From the NCBI RefSeq assembly GCF_000335475.2, contig NZ_ANAH02000007.1, forward strand, positions 551,824-615,823: DNA of 64,000 nt, in the 5' to 3' direction. This DNA comes from Cystobacter fuscus DSM 2262. GTDB lineage: Bacteria; Myxococcota; Myxococcia; Myxococcales; Myxococcaceae. This document shows positions 55,228 to 63,496 of the stretch, in pieces. Each line of letters begins with the position of its first letter. Position 1 is the stretch's first letter. The notes beneath the pieces were generated by a model, which did not search any database, was not told where the DNA came from, and worked only from the letters and a program-made list of their open reading frames with translations. Position numbers and translations under genes: made by a program.

Positions 55228-55526
55228 GCGACCAGGGACCCGGCTGAGTGGCGGCGCATCGGGCACGGAACTCTTCCACCTCCACACGAGTCATCACTGC
55301 CTCCGTCGGACTGGCGAAGATACTCTTCGTGGTAGAGGCGAGCGAAGCCTCGTTTCAGGCCCCGACATCCTCGCAGCCATGGACTGGATGTTCCCCAGTC
55401 CCGAATTACTGGCCACAATGATTGCACGCAGCTACCATCGGCACATGAGTTCCCAAGACTGGCGCCCGCAGTTGACGACGATCGAGGAACCCGTGGCCGA
55501 GGATTTATGGTCCTACACTGCCAATG
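55228..55526. other. Region between the DAC gene and the right direct repeat
   Basis: This 299-bp segment belongs to the inserted cargo. A plus-strand frame (about 55379-55534, ending SYTANGA) encodes roughly 50 residues of unrecognised sequence, and no ribosome-binding site is evident. I cannot assign a gene or RNA here. Confidence 0.4.
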
Positions 55527-55751
55527 GCGCATAAGAGGAATGGGGGCAATGTCGAGGGCAGCGGGGGGAGCAGAGAGGCAGAGGAAGGCCGCTGAGGGGA
55601 GCCCACGAGCTGTGAGCCATGCCGGTGCACTCTGGGTGGAGCCGTGCCGGCTTGCTCGACAGGTCTACCGATAGTACGTTGCAACTGGTTGCGGTTTGCA
55701 ATCACGACTGGAGGAATCCCATGGGGGTCTTGACCTTCGCGCTCAACGTGA
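55527..55751 (+). repeat. Long direct repeat, right copy (225 bp)
   Basis: This is the partner of 53691-53916. Here it leads into the intact dihydrofolate reductase-like gene. Recombination between the copies would remove 1.84 kb including the DAC gene and leave one repeat joined to that gene. Confidence 0.9.
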
Positions 55752-56278
55752 CCTTGGACGGGTGCTACGACCATCGGGAGGGGATCGCGGACGACGAACT
55801 GCACGACTACTTCACGCAGCTCATGGACGCGGTCGGGGCGATGCTGTGGGGGCGCACCACCTACGAGATGATGGAGAGCTACTGGCCGGCGGTGGCGCGC
55901 GATGAGAAGGCCCTCCGAGCGATGCGGGAGTGGGCGCAGAAGCTGGATGCCAAGCCGAAGTATGTCGTCTCGGCCTCGCGACACGACTTTCCGTGGAACA
56001 ACACCTTCCGCATCGCGGGGGATTTGCACGAGGCCGTGACGCAGCTCAAGGAGAAGACCCCGCGCGGCGTCCTCGTGGGCAGCCCCATGCTCGCGGCCGA
56101 GCTCGAGCGGCTGGGGCTCATCGATGAGTATCGCTTCGTCGTCCACCCGGTTCTCGCCGGCCATGGCCCGACCTTGTTTCAGGGCCTCGAGCACTCGCGG
56201 CGCCTCAAGCTCCTCTCGACGAAGCGCCTCGCATCCGGCGCGATGGCGCTGCATCACCGCCGGGTCGATGCAAAGTAG
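55721..56278 (+). CDS. Dihydrofolate reductase/RibD C-terminal family protein
   Basis: This 185-residue protein belongs to the RibD-C/YyaP-like reductase group: it starts VLTFALNVTLDGC, has the MLWGRTTYEMMESYWP segment, VLVGSPMLAAELERLGLIDEY and VHPVLAGHGPTLF. The group binds NAD(P)H; the substrate is usually unknown. ATG 55721 follows GGAGGAA. Its promoter region is the one duplicated in the long direct repeat. Confidence 0.87.
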   Translation: MGVLTFALNVTLDGCYDHREGIADDELHDYFTQLMDAVGAMLWGRTTYEMMESYWPAVARDEKALRAMREWAQKLDAKPKYVVSASRHDFPWNNTFRIAGDLHEAVTQLKEKTPRGVLVGSPMLAAELERLGLIDEYRFVVHPVLAGHGPTLFQGLEHSRRLKLLSTKRLASGAMALHHRRVDAK

Positions 56279-56316
56279 AGCAGTACGTTCAGACCCACGG
56301 AAAGAGGACGCCCCCG

Positions 56317-56469
56317 ATGGCGACGCTCCACTTCATCTGCGGCAAGGCGGGCGCGGGCAAGACCACGCTCGCGCGCGAGCTCGGCCGGACCCTCCCGGGC
56401 GTGTCGGTCGTGTTCGACGGTACGAAGCGGCCGGCCGTCCTGCGCGCGGGACGGCACGCCGCCAGGTGA
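56317..56469 (+). pseudogene. Truncated P-loop kinase/ATPase gene
   Basis: A 50-codon frame starts MATLHFICGKAGAGKTTLARELG, a clear Walker A of the AAA_33/zeta-toxin-like kinase group. It then runs into low-complexity Arg/Ala-rich sequence and a stop, so the rest of the enzyme is missing or out of frame. It lies between two intact cargo genes. Confidence 0.55.
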
Positions 56470-56507
56470 CCGCCGGCCCCGGCCTGGTAGACTCCTCCAG
56501 GCGCGCC

Positions 56508-56945
56508 ATGAGTTCGTCATCCTCGCAACGCCCTTGGGCCGGCTTCCTGGGCACCTGGGTTCTGATTCCCGAATCCTGCAACTACGAGCAGGGGCTGCCC
56601 CCGCGCGCGGGCCGGTACGTCATCTCCGAGGCCGAGGGGCGCCTGACTTTCACGATCGACTGGGTAGACGCCGCTGGTGCGAGCCACCAGGTCACCTTCT
56701 CCGGCATTCCCGACGGCGAGCCCGCTCGTTTCGCGGGCGGCGAACTGGCCGACGCGCTCGCCGTCTCGGTGCCTTCCGCACGTCGCCTCGATTCGGTGGC
56801 GTTCAGGGGCGGCCAGGCGCTGATGTTCGCCGAGCGACAGCTCGACGACGGCGGCACGATGATGCGCGTCGTCCAGCAGGTGAAGCTTCCCGACGGGTCG
56901 CGCCCCACGAACGTCAGCCTGTACCGGAAACATCTTCCGAGCTGA
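56508..56945 (+). CDS. Lipocalin-like hypothetical protein
   Basis: This 145-residue beta-rich protein starts with FLGTWVLIPESCNYEQGLPP, in the style of lipocalin-like proteins that open with a GTW segment. Repeated strand pairs follow (RYVISEAEGRLTFTIDWVD, MMRVVQQVKLPDG). It has no signal peptide. Its function is unknown. Confidence 0.6.
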   Translation: MSSSSSQRPWAGFLGTWVLIPESCNYEQGLPPRAGRYVISEAEGRLTFTIDWVDAAGASHQVTFSGIPDGEPARFAGGELADALAVSVPSARRLDSVAFRGGQALMFAERQLDDGGTMMRVVQQVKLPDGSRPTNVSLYRKHLPS

Positions 56946-57132
56946 AAGGATGTCGACGGGCCAGCCGGACTTCGAGCGGTACGGGCCCGGACCAACTCGA
57001 CCATGAGCCTCGACCCTCGCCCCCCGGACGCCGCGGCGCCCGGGGGAAAACAAGGACCCGAGTCCGTTCTCCACGAACCGGGCACACCGGTGCCCTGCGA
57101 GCTTCGCTCACCCTTGCTCCGGCAGCTCACGT

Positions 57133-57345
57133 TCACTGGACCCACTCCCCAACGCCCTCTTCCCTCTCGGGCGGTCCCCGCAGTGGCGCCACCACGGGCG
57201 CCTCGCCCCCGAGTCCCACGTGCTCCAGGATCGCCGCCGCCGCTCGGGGGTCCAGTATCGCCGCGAGGACTTTCATCCGTCCTCCGCACTGGTCGCACCG
57301 AAGAACGTCCAGGCGGAAGACGCGCATGAGCAGGTCGGCGCGCAT
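57133..57345 (-). mobile_element. IS91-like transposase C-terminal fragment
   Basis: The minus strand encodes ADLLMRVFRLDVLRCDQCGG followed by RMKVLAAILDPRAAAAILEHVGL, the zinc-ribbon end of IS91-family transposases. Immediately upstream it joins the recurring element terminus (GAGAGGAATGGGGGCAATGT at 57350-57369). A small inverted transposase scrap (PQAGEEGAS, plus strand, about 57366-57395) follows. Nothing upstream restores a full transposase. Confidence 0.65.
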
Positions 57346-57592
57346 GAGAGGAATGGGGGCAATGTTCCCCCAAGCAGGAGAGGAGGGAGCGAGCCTTTTG
57401 AACGCCTCACGATTCGCCGCATCCCGAAAGCAAGCAGCGGAGTTCGTACTTTCGCCGCGTCTCGTATTGCGGCTGCATTCCTTGAACACCAAGGCCCGGG
57501 GGGAACTCCTCATTGACGCACGGATTGAAAGTGTGTTTTGTGTCAAAGCAGTACCGTGGCTGCGTCTCGCGCTGTTGTTCGTTGGAGGGAAT

Positions 57593-57898
57593 ATGAAGAA
57601 GATGATCTTTGCGCTGTTTGCGTCGGCTTCACTGGTGGGTTGTGGTGTGACCGACCCCCAGATGGAGACTGAGTCTCAAGTCGAGAGCGCTCTCGGTGAG
57701 GCGTGTGGCAGCTTGTGCGCTTGTACAGCTCGTTATGGTGGTTGCGGCGGCTACTATTGCCTGTCGGCTGGAACAAGCGTGATGAAGGTCGATTGTAGTG
57801 CTTCCGGCAATGGCTCCGAGTGTGGTTGGGTCCTCGGTTCCCAGGTGTTCTGCTCCTGTACGCCCAATACGTATTACCCCACCAATCCGTGTAGTTGA
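57593..57898 (+). CDS. Small Cys-rich lipoprotein
   Basis: This 101-residue protein starts behind GTTGGAGGG. A signal peptide with lipobox VGC is followed by an acidic segment (QMETESQVESALGE) and a compact Cys-rich tail with ten cysteines (CGSLCACTARYGGCGGYYC and later CSC, PC). Five disulfides are possible. Codon use is lower in GC than the backbone. A second lipoprotein at 61727-62275 ends similarly (TNTCS against TNPCS). No family is recognised. Confidence 0.65.
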   Translation: MKKMIFALFASASLVGCGVTDPQMETESQVESALGEACGSLCACTARYGGCGGYYCLSAGTSVMKVDCSASGNGSECGWVLGSQVFCSCTPNTYYPTNPCS

Positions 57899-57921
57899 TG
57901 CTGGCACGTAGCGTGCGTAGC

Positions 57922-58705
57922 GTATAGGCGGAATGGGGGCCGTGTGGAGGGAGAGGGCTGGAGCCGAGGGGGCGAGGAGAGCTGCGGACGGGTGTCATGC
58001 GGGCTGTGTGCCGGGCCAGAGGAGACGCGGTGCAGCCCCATGGGGCACACGCCGGCCCCGAGGGCTCCTCCAGGGGGCGGCCACAGGGGTGTGGGCGTCT
58101 TGGGCAGCGTGACGGCTCGAGGCTCAACACCACGTGTGCTGGGGTGGCCCCCGCGCTGCGGCCAGCGCAAGCAGGCCGCGTGGGCAGTGACAGGTGCTCC
58201 ACAATGGCGCGCACGGCGTTGGGTGCCGTCAGGTATGCCAATACCCGGCGCTTGCCTCCATACCCGGCACAGGTGAAGACGTCCACGCCGAACGTCCTCC
58301 TCAGCAGTTGCGCCTGGTCCACTCGCGGCGTCCTCTTCTTCTTCGGCTCCTTGCTGCGCGCTGCCTCAGGTGCCTCGCTCGCCCCCTCCTCACCTGCTTG
58401 GGGGACCAGAAATGGCCGCAGTTTCGCGCCTGGAGCGAAGACGCCGTGGAACCTCGTGAGGTTTGCCCGAGGCGGAGGCACCAGGGATGCCAGGCGACGC
58501 AGCAACTCCAACCCGGTGAAGAGCAGGTGCGTGGTGCCGTCCGGCAGCGGGCGCTTCATCCGATAAGCGATGCGGCCGTCCTCCGCTCGTGACAAACGCT
58601 CCAGCGCCAACGCTCCGCGTGCTCCATAGCGGCACAGCCGCTCCAGCCCCTGCCTGTCCTTGGCGTGAACACGGCCGCCCGGCCGCGTGCGACCCCCTGG
58701 TGCCC
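57922..58705 (-). mobile_element. IS91-like element remnant with 5'-truncated transposase
   Basis: The minus strand reads through typical IS91-family transposase sequence: DRQGLERLCRYGARGALALERLS, MKRPLPDGTTHLLFTGLELL, PPPRANLTRFHGVFAP and LLRRTFGVDVFTCAGYGGKRRVLAYL. The zinc-ribbon CxxC is damaged (Tyr replaces the second Cys) and the N-terminal catalytic part is missing. The left end is the recurring terminus (GCGTATAGGCGGAATGGGGG at 57922). The copy is not expected to be active. Confidence 0.75.
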
Positions 58706-58758
58706 TTCTCTTCACGGCCGCCCCCTCCGCCTGACTGCTAGGTTCGCGCCCCGCCCAC

Positions 58759-59640
58759 ATGGATGCCCCCTCGAACGCGCCACCCCCAAGCAGCCTGCCG
58801 AGCATGCCGTCACGGCGCGCGGCCGTCCTATTCACCCTCTGCTCGGGCGGCGCGGTCCTCATTGGCTGCGGAGTGGCCGCCGCGCACGCCGTCCCCCCTG
58901 CCCTCTGGGCGCGCAACGCCGGCGCCTGGATCCTCGGGGCGCTCCTGGCCACCGTGCTCGCTCGGACCGCCACGCCGCGCATGGCACGCGTCTGCCTGCT
59001 CCTGGTCCCGGCCGCCATCGCGGCCACCTTTCTCGATGGGGGGCTCTCGGGCGTCCACCGCTGGATCCGCCTGGGCCCCGTGCGGCTCAACGCCGCCGAG
59101 CTGCTCCTGCCCGTGGGCCTCGTCGCCTGGTCGAGCCTCGCCCCCCGACGGTTCCCGTTCGCGCTCACCGTGCCCGGGATCGGGCTCGTCCTGGCGCTCC
59201 AGCCGGATGCCTCGCAAGCCGTGGCACTGGCGGGCGCCGTCCTCGCGATCCAGCTTGCTCAACGTCCACCAGGGGCGCTCGGGTGGGTGGGCGTGGCGGT
59301 CTCCACGGCGGCGGCCCTGATCGCACTCTTCCGGCCGGATCCCCTGCTGCCCGTGCCCGAGGTCGAGGGCATCCTCGGCCTCGCCCGGGACACCTCTCCG
59401 CTCCTGGCGCTGCTGGCCGTGCTCACCCTCGCGGGAGCCGTCCTGTCGCCCCTGGCCGCCGTCAAAGGCCCCTTGCCCGCCGCGGCGATGGGCCTCGCCG
59501 TCTACCTCGCGCTCTCGGCGCTGGCGCCCGGACTCGGGGCCTTCCCCGTTCCCCTCGTGGGCATGGGGGCCAGTCCCATCCTCGGTGCGTGGTGCGGCCT
59601 GGGGCTCCTCGTGGGCCTGGGCCGCCCACGGCGGAGCTGA
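58759..59640 (+). CDS. Short SEDS-family (FtsW/RodA-like) membrane protein
   Basis: This 293-residue protein has about nine membrane segments. It keeps three SEDS landmarks in order: GVHRWIRLGPVRLNAAEL (FtsW GxRRWIxLGxxxxQPSE region), LALQPDASQA (LQPDxGTA) and GMGASPILGAWCGLGLLVGL (the SYGGSS region). It is shorter than FtsW/RodA (usually 370-420 residues). SEDS proteins polymerise peptidoglycan glycan strands; whether this one does is uncertain. It is convergent with, and abuts, the CCA-type gene fragment. Confidence 0.6.
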   Translation: MDAPSNAPPPSSLPSMPSRRAAVLFTLCSGGAVLIGCGVAAAHAVPPALWARNAGAWILGALLATVLARTATPRMARVCLLLVPAAIAATFLDGGLSGVHRWIRLGPVRLNAAELLLPVGLVAWSSLAPRRFPFALTVPGIGLVLALQPDASQAVALAGAVLAIQLAQRPPGALGWVGVAVSTAAALIALFRPDPLLPVPEVEGILGLARDTSPLLALLAVLTLAGAVLSPLAAVKGPLPAAAMGLAVYLALSALAPGLGAFPVPLVGMGASPILGAWCGLGLLVGLGRPRRS

Positions 59641-60570
59641 TCAAGCACTCCGCGAACTCCGCCAACCCGTCAGCAACTCCCGGAGGGTCTCCGGCGTGTT
59701 GCGCGCGGGCTCGTCCAGCACCTGTTCCACGAGGAAGCGCGTCGCCTCCCCCACCATCGGCGAGGGCCCCACGCCGAGCGCCGACATGATTGCTCCGCCG
59801 TTGAGCGCCAGGTCCTTCGCCGTCAGCGGCGGCTTCGTGGCGGCAAGCGCACGCAGCCGGTCGAAGAGCGCCTCGAACCCGGGCATCCGCGCGGGCTCGC
59901 GCACCCCGAGCCGGGCCCGGGCCACCGAGAGCAATGCCTCCAGTTGGGCGAGCCCCACCTTGGACAGCAGGCGGCGCAGCGCTTGATCCGGCGCGCCCAC
60001 CAGGGACTCCACGGCCGCGTGGGTCACCAGCAGGCGGATGCGCTCGATGACCTTGGCGGGGAACTTGAGCCGGGTGCCGATCTCCTCGGCGCGCGCGGGC
60101 TCGACGAGGTCCGCGAGCAGCGCGGCCAACCGAAGCTCCACCTCGGCGGGCGCGGCGGCGGCGGCCTCCCGAGCCCGGCGGGCGGCCTCGGGCTCGGCCT
60201 CGGCGACCTCGGGCAGGAACACCCCGAGCAGCCCCGTGTCCGCGAGCAGCTCGAGCCCGAACACGGCCTTGCGCGACAGGAGCAGCTTCACGAACTCGTC
60301 CCGCACGCGCTCCAGGGCCACCTTCTGGAAGATGGGCAGCGTGGGACGAATCGCCGCCTGGGTGTCCGGATCGAGCGAGAAGTCGAGCACCGCGGCGAAG
60401 CGCACCGCGCGCAGGGGGCGCAAGCCGTCCTCGGAGAAGCGCGCCGTGGCCGAGCCCACGCAGCGGATGAGCCGCCGCTCCAGGTCCTCCTGTCCGCCGA
60501 ACGGATCCACGAAGTCCTGGCCCACCGGATCCCACGCCATCGCGTTGACGGTGAAGTCGTTCTACATCGG
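59641..60570 (-). pseudogene. CCA tRNA nucleotidyltransferase/poly(A) polymerase family gene, 5'-truncated
   Basis: The minus strand encodes DFTVNAMAWDPVGQDFVDPFGG, the end of the nucleotidyltransferase head, followed by the conserved DGLRPLRAVRFAAVLDF and the helical body to a normal C-terminus (about 299 residues from Met at 60540). Upstream of NDFTVNAM the frame stops at 60573-60575, so the catalytic DxD head domain is missing. It may still be transcribed but should not be catalytic. Confidence 0.65.
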
Positions 60571-60725
60571 GGACGTCGGATGAACCGCAGCGTCGCGTTT
60601 GCACGGTTTCCTCGTCGCTGAGCGTGTACCAGTGCCGCTCGAAGTCCCTCAGGTGCCGCGCGCTCCCCGCCCATGTGTCGCCATGACGCCTTTTACTTAT
60701 CCCCCTGAGGTAAAGGCCTGCATCA
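60571..60725. other. Junction segment between the CCA-type gene fragment and the IS91-like remnant
   Basis: The minus strand encodes a short sensible-looking segment (SARHLRDFERHWYTLSDEETVQ) that I cannot assign to a family. It may be debris from another gene. No complete gene is visible. Confidence 0.3.
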
Positions 60726-61200
60726 AGCGTATAGGCGGGATAGAGGCCATGTAGAGGATGAGGGCTGGAGCGCAGGAGCCGAGGAGGGCCGCTGACGGGG
60801 CCGCCCGAGCAGTACGCCAGGCGGGTGGAGAAGCCGCGCAGCCCCTTGGGATACACACGTCGGCCCAGGCCGCCTTCCCAGGAGGTGCGCGGCAGGCGAT
60901 TGGCTCTCCTGGCTGGGGCCGCTCGAGCCTCAACACCACGCGCTCTGGGGGGGGCCTCGCGCCGGGGCCAGCCTCGCACCTGCCGGGGCCAGGCCCAGGT
61001 GCTCCAGCATCGCTCGCACTCCACCCCCTCCCTTCACGTCCGCCAGCACCTTTCGCCTGCCTCCACAGCGGGCGCAGGCGAACACGTCCAGCGCCAACGT
61101 CCTCCTGAGCAACTCGGCCCAGTCTCCTCGCGGCGTCTTCTCCTTCATCGGCTCCGTGCTGGCCGCTGCCTGGGGCGTCACGCTCCTCTCCTCCGCTCCG
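60726..61200 (-). mobile_element. IS91-like element remnant inserted in a helicase gene
   Basis: The left end is the recurring terminus (GCGTATAGGCGGGATAGAGG). The minus strand carries the transposase zinc-ribbon segment [20 protein letters not shown] and LEHLGLAP, then, after a frameshift, a tail with [11 protein letters not shown]. The transposase N-terminus is missing; it joins HrpA helicase sequence near 61200. Confidence 0.65.
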
Positions 61201-61412
61201 GCTTGGGGGAGCGGGCGGCCGCGCCCCATGGAGAGCAGGACTTTCGGCAGCTGCGTCGTCTTCCCCGAGCCGGTGGCCCCCGCGACGATGACGACCTGAT
61301 GGGCGGTGATGGCCGCGGTGATGTCCTCCACCCGGCTCGAGATGGGGAGCTCGGGGGGGAAGTGCAGGGTGGGCAAGCCGCCGGGGGTGGGGAGGGGTGA
61401 GTCGCCGGACAT
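61200..61412 (-). pseudogene. hrpA: 5' fragment of an HrpA-type ATP-dependent helicase gene
   Basis: From ATG 61412 the minus strand encodes [20 protein letters not shown], then [21 protein letters not shown], the Walker A region that opens HrpA DEAH-box RNA helicases. About 70 residues in, the frame passes into IS91-like transposase sequence, so the remaining 90 percent or more of the helicase is gone. Confidence 0.7.
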
Positions 61413-61459
61413 GGCGGCATGGCCTAGCACTGAAGCGCACGCTCCGCCCCTGACGAATC

Positions 61460-61700
61460 GTGTGGGCACCTTCGCGCCCGGCGTTCCTGGAGGGATTCTC
61501 CCTGCACGCTCATACGCACCTGCATGCGGGAGGGCGGCCAGGGTCGGCGTGTACCCCAAGGGGCTGCGCGGCCTCTCTACCGGCCGGGAGCACTGCTCGG
61601 GCTCGTTCCCGCCGGCTGACGGAACGCGTGCCAGGCGGGATGTGCGTGGATTCATGGGCCCTGCTCGAGCGGGTACCACCGCGGCGCGCATGCCGATGCC
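61460..61700 (+). mobile_element. Inverted IS91-like remnant
   Basis: Here the plus strand carries transposase-like scraps: [16 protein letters not shown] (compare FSLHAxxxxHA of these transposases) and, in another frame, [19 protein letters not shown], matching the tail of the remnant at 60726-61200 but on the opposite strand. A large internal deletion is implied. Confidence 0.5.
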
Positions 61701-61726
61701 GCCGCGGTGAGCCCGCCGCCCGGGAA

Positions 61727-62275
61727 TCAGCTGCAGGTGTTCGTACAGGTGGTGGACTGCGCCGTCCACTGGCAGCTCTTCCAGCTCTGCTTGTGGAAGA
61801 CCTTGCGGCCGTACTGGTAGGTCTCGCGCGTATAGTCGGTGTAGGCGTACAGCGGCGCGTTGTTGGCGCAGTACTCGCCCGTGCTGTAGGGCCCGGTCGT
61901 GCACGAGTCCGAGCTCACGTACCGGCCGCAGGCCGCCTGCGCCGAGCGGTCCTCGGGCTCCTCGTTCAGGCGCTCATTGGTGTACACACGCGTCGAGCCA
62001 TCCGGGCGGACCTCGAAGGAGAGCCCGGAGACCTCCTCGCTCGGCAGCGCGAAGGTGAGGCGGGTCGCGCCTTCCTTGTGCTCCACGACGCCCTGGCCGA
62101 GGTCCACCTGGATGTCCTTGGCCTTCGCCAGCCAGGAGACCGTGGCGCGGAAGCTCTCGTCCGCGGAGGCCTGATCCAACAACTGGTTGGCTTCGTTGTC
62201 CGCGGGCTGCTCGACGCCGCAAGCAGAGGTGAGCAACGACAGGGAGGTCAACAGGAACGCCACTTGCTTCTTCAT
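61727..62275 (-). CDS. Cys-rich lipoprotein
   Basis: This 182-residue protein has a type II signal peptide ([20 protein letters not shown]). A first part (about 25-105) is a mixed alpha/beta region; the C-terminal part is Tyr- and Cys-rich ([29 protein letters not shown]). It resembles myxobacterial secreted proteins of unknown function. It seems intact despite lying among gene remnants. Confidence 0.7.
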   Translation of the reverse strand: MKKQVAFLLTSLSLLTSACGVEQPADNEANQLLDQASADESFRATVSWLAKAKDIQVDLGQGVVEHKEGATRLTFALPSEEVSGLSFEVRPDGSTRVYTNERLNEEPEDRSAQAACGRYVSSDSCTTGPYSTGEYCANNAPLYAYTDYTRETYQYGRKVFHKQSWKSCQWTAQSTTCTNTCS

Positions 62276-62393
62276 GAGGATTGTCCTTTTCGAGTGAAAG
62301 CACTGCACCCGCGGCGGCCACCCGTACCGGTGGTTCGTTCCACCGGCTGGCCTGGCCGCCGCGTTGTTGAAAGGACGGGATCCGGGAAGATCC

Positions 62394-63107
62394 TTACCTG
62401 GGGATTTTTCGGTTTGTTTTCCGCGCGGGGAGGGGTCCATTCGCCGTGCCCGAGCGCTTGATGCCCACCAGGTCGAAGCCGTTGCCGCCGTCGAGGAGGC
62501 GCTCCAGGAAGGTCTCGTCGCGCCGGGCCAGCTTGAAGACCCACGTGCCATCCGCCTGGTGCAGCGCGGTGCCTGCATGGAGGAGGAACTCGCTGAAGCC
62601 CGTGGCGCCGCTGAGCACGTGCACCTCGGTCGAGTTGGAAGTGCCGTTGCGCTTGGTGACCACGAGGTCCAGGGTGCTGTCCCGGTTCCAGTCCACCAGG
62701 TTGAAGTCGAGCTGGGTCTCCGTCTGGGAGATCGCGGTGACCGAATGCTGCAGGACGGTGCTGAAGTCGTCGGCCCCGTTCAGGATGTCCACCTCGACGT
62801 TGCCGCTGGTGCCACCCGCGCGGCGGACGCCGAGCAGGTCCGGCGTGCCATCGTGGTTGCAATCCCCCACGTCGAACTCCCAGTTCGCGTCGGTCTGGCC
62901 GAACACCGTTGTGTAGTGCCCGAGGTAGGTGGAGAGCGAGGTGGCTCCGTCCAGCACGTGCACCTCGGTGTGGTTGCTCAGGCCATGGTGCTTGATGGCG
63001 AAGAGGTCCTGCGCGCCGTCGCCATTCCAGTCCGCGACCTCGAAGTCCCAGTCCGTGTCGGTCACGTGCGGGCCTTTCGGGCAGGTGCGTGACATCCTCC
63101 CCGGCAT
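62394..63107 (-). CDS. FG-GAP/VCBS-repeat protein, probably 5'-truncated
   Basis: This frame of about 237 residues contains four repeats of the FG-GAP/VCBS type with calcium-loop signatures (VADWNGDGAQDLF, VGDCNHDGTPDLL, LVDWNRDSTLDLV). It lacks a signal peptide and starts within a repeat, while the upstream DNA belongs to a broken MerR gene. It is therefore probably the C-terminal end of a larger secreted beta-propeller protein. Confidence 0.55.
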   Translation of the reverse strand: MPGRMSRTCPKGPHVTDTDWDFEVADWNGDGAQDLFAIKHHGLSNHTEVHVLDGATSLSTYLGHYTTVFGQTDANWEFDVGDCNHDGTPDLLGVRRAGGTSGNVEVDILNGADDFSTVLQHSVTAISQTETQLDFNLVDWNRDSTLDLVVTKRNGTSNSTEVHVLSGATGFSEFLLHAGTALHQADGTWVFKLARRDETFLERLLDGGNGFDLVGIKRSGTANGPLPARKTNRKIPR

Positions 63108-63144
63108 CCCTCGAGGCGTCAGCGGGCCGCCTGGGAAGAAGCGG

Positions 63145-63436
63145 TCATGGAGAACGCGATGCCATGAGCGCGCGGGTGATGTAGTTCATCATCTCGCGCA
63201 TGGGTCCCGTGTCCTTGCCCAGGACGGTGGACTCCTGCTCGATCATGGTCTTCATGCCGCGCTCGAGCGCCGGATCGCCCCCGCTCTTCTCGGTTGCTCG
63301 GGGGTGGGATACTGGAGCTGCTCGCGCAGAGCCGATGCCCCGAGTCGGTGCGGAGCGAGGGCGCCAACAGGCCAATCTCCTCGTAGTAGTGGAGGGCACG
63401 GATGGAGACGCCGGTGCGTGCGGCGAGCTCGCCCAC
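63145..63436 (-). pseudogene. Decayed MerR-family regulator gene
   Basis: From GTG 63436 the frame encodes a good MerR DNA-binding start (GELAARTGVSIRALHYYEEIGLLAPS...SGHRL). It then shifts frame; the sensible C-terminal piece (GMKTMIEQESTVLGKDTGPM) lies in the other frame, and the middle is missing. Deletion and frameshift make it non-functional. Confidence 0.6.
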
Positions 63437-63496
63437 CTTCCAGAGAAGGTGTCAAAGAACTCGTTCCGACACCTCTCGCTCTCCGAGTCGTTCCTG

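Noticed and set aside
55206..55532. A 108-residue minus-strand gene after the DAC gene
   Set aside because: The sequence is Ser/Arg/Gly-rich with no domain or ribosome-binding site; it is probably noise in the cassette.
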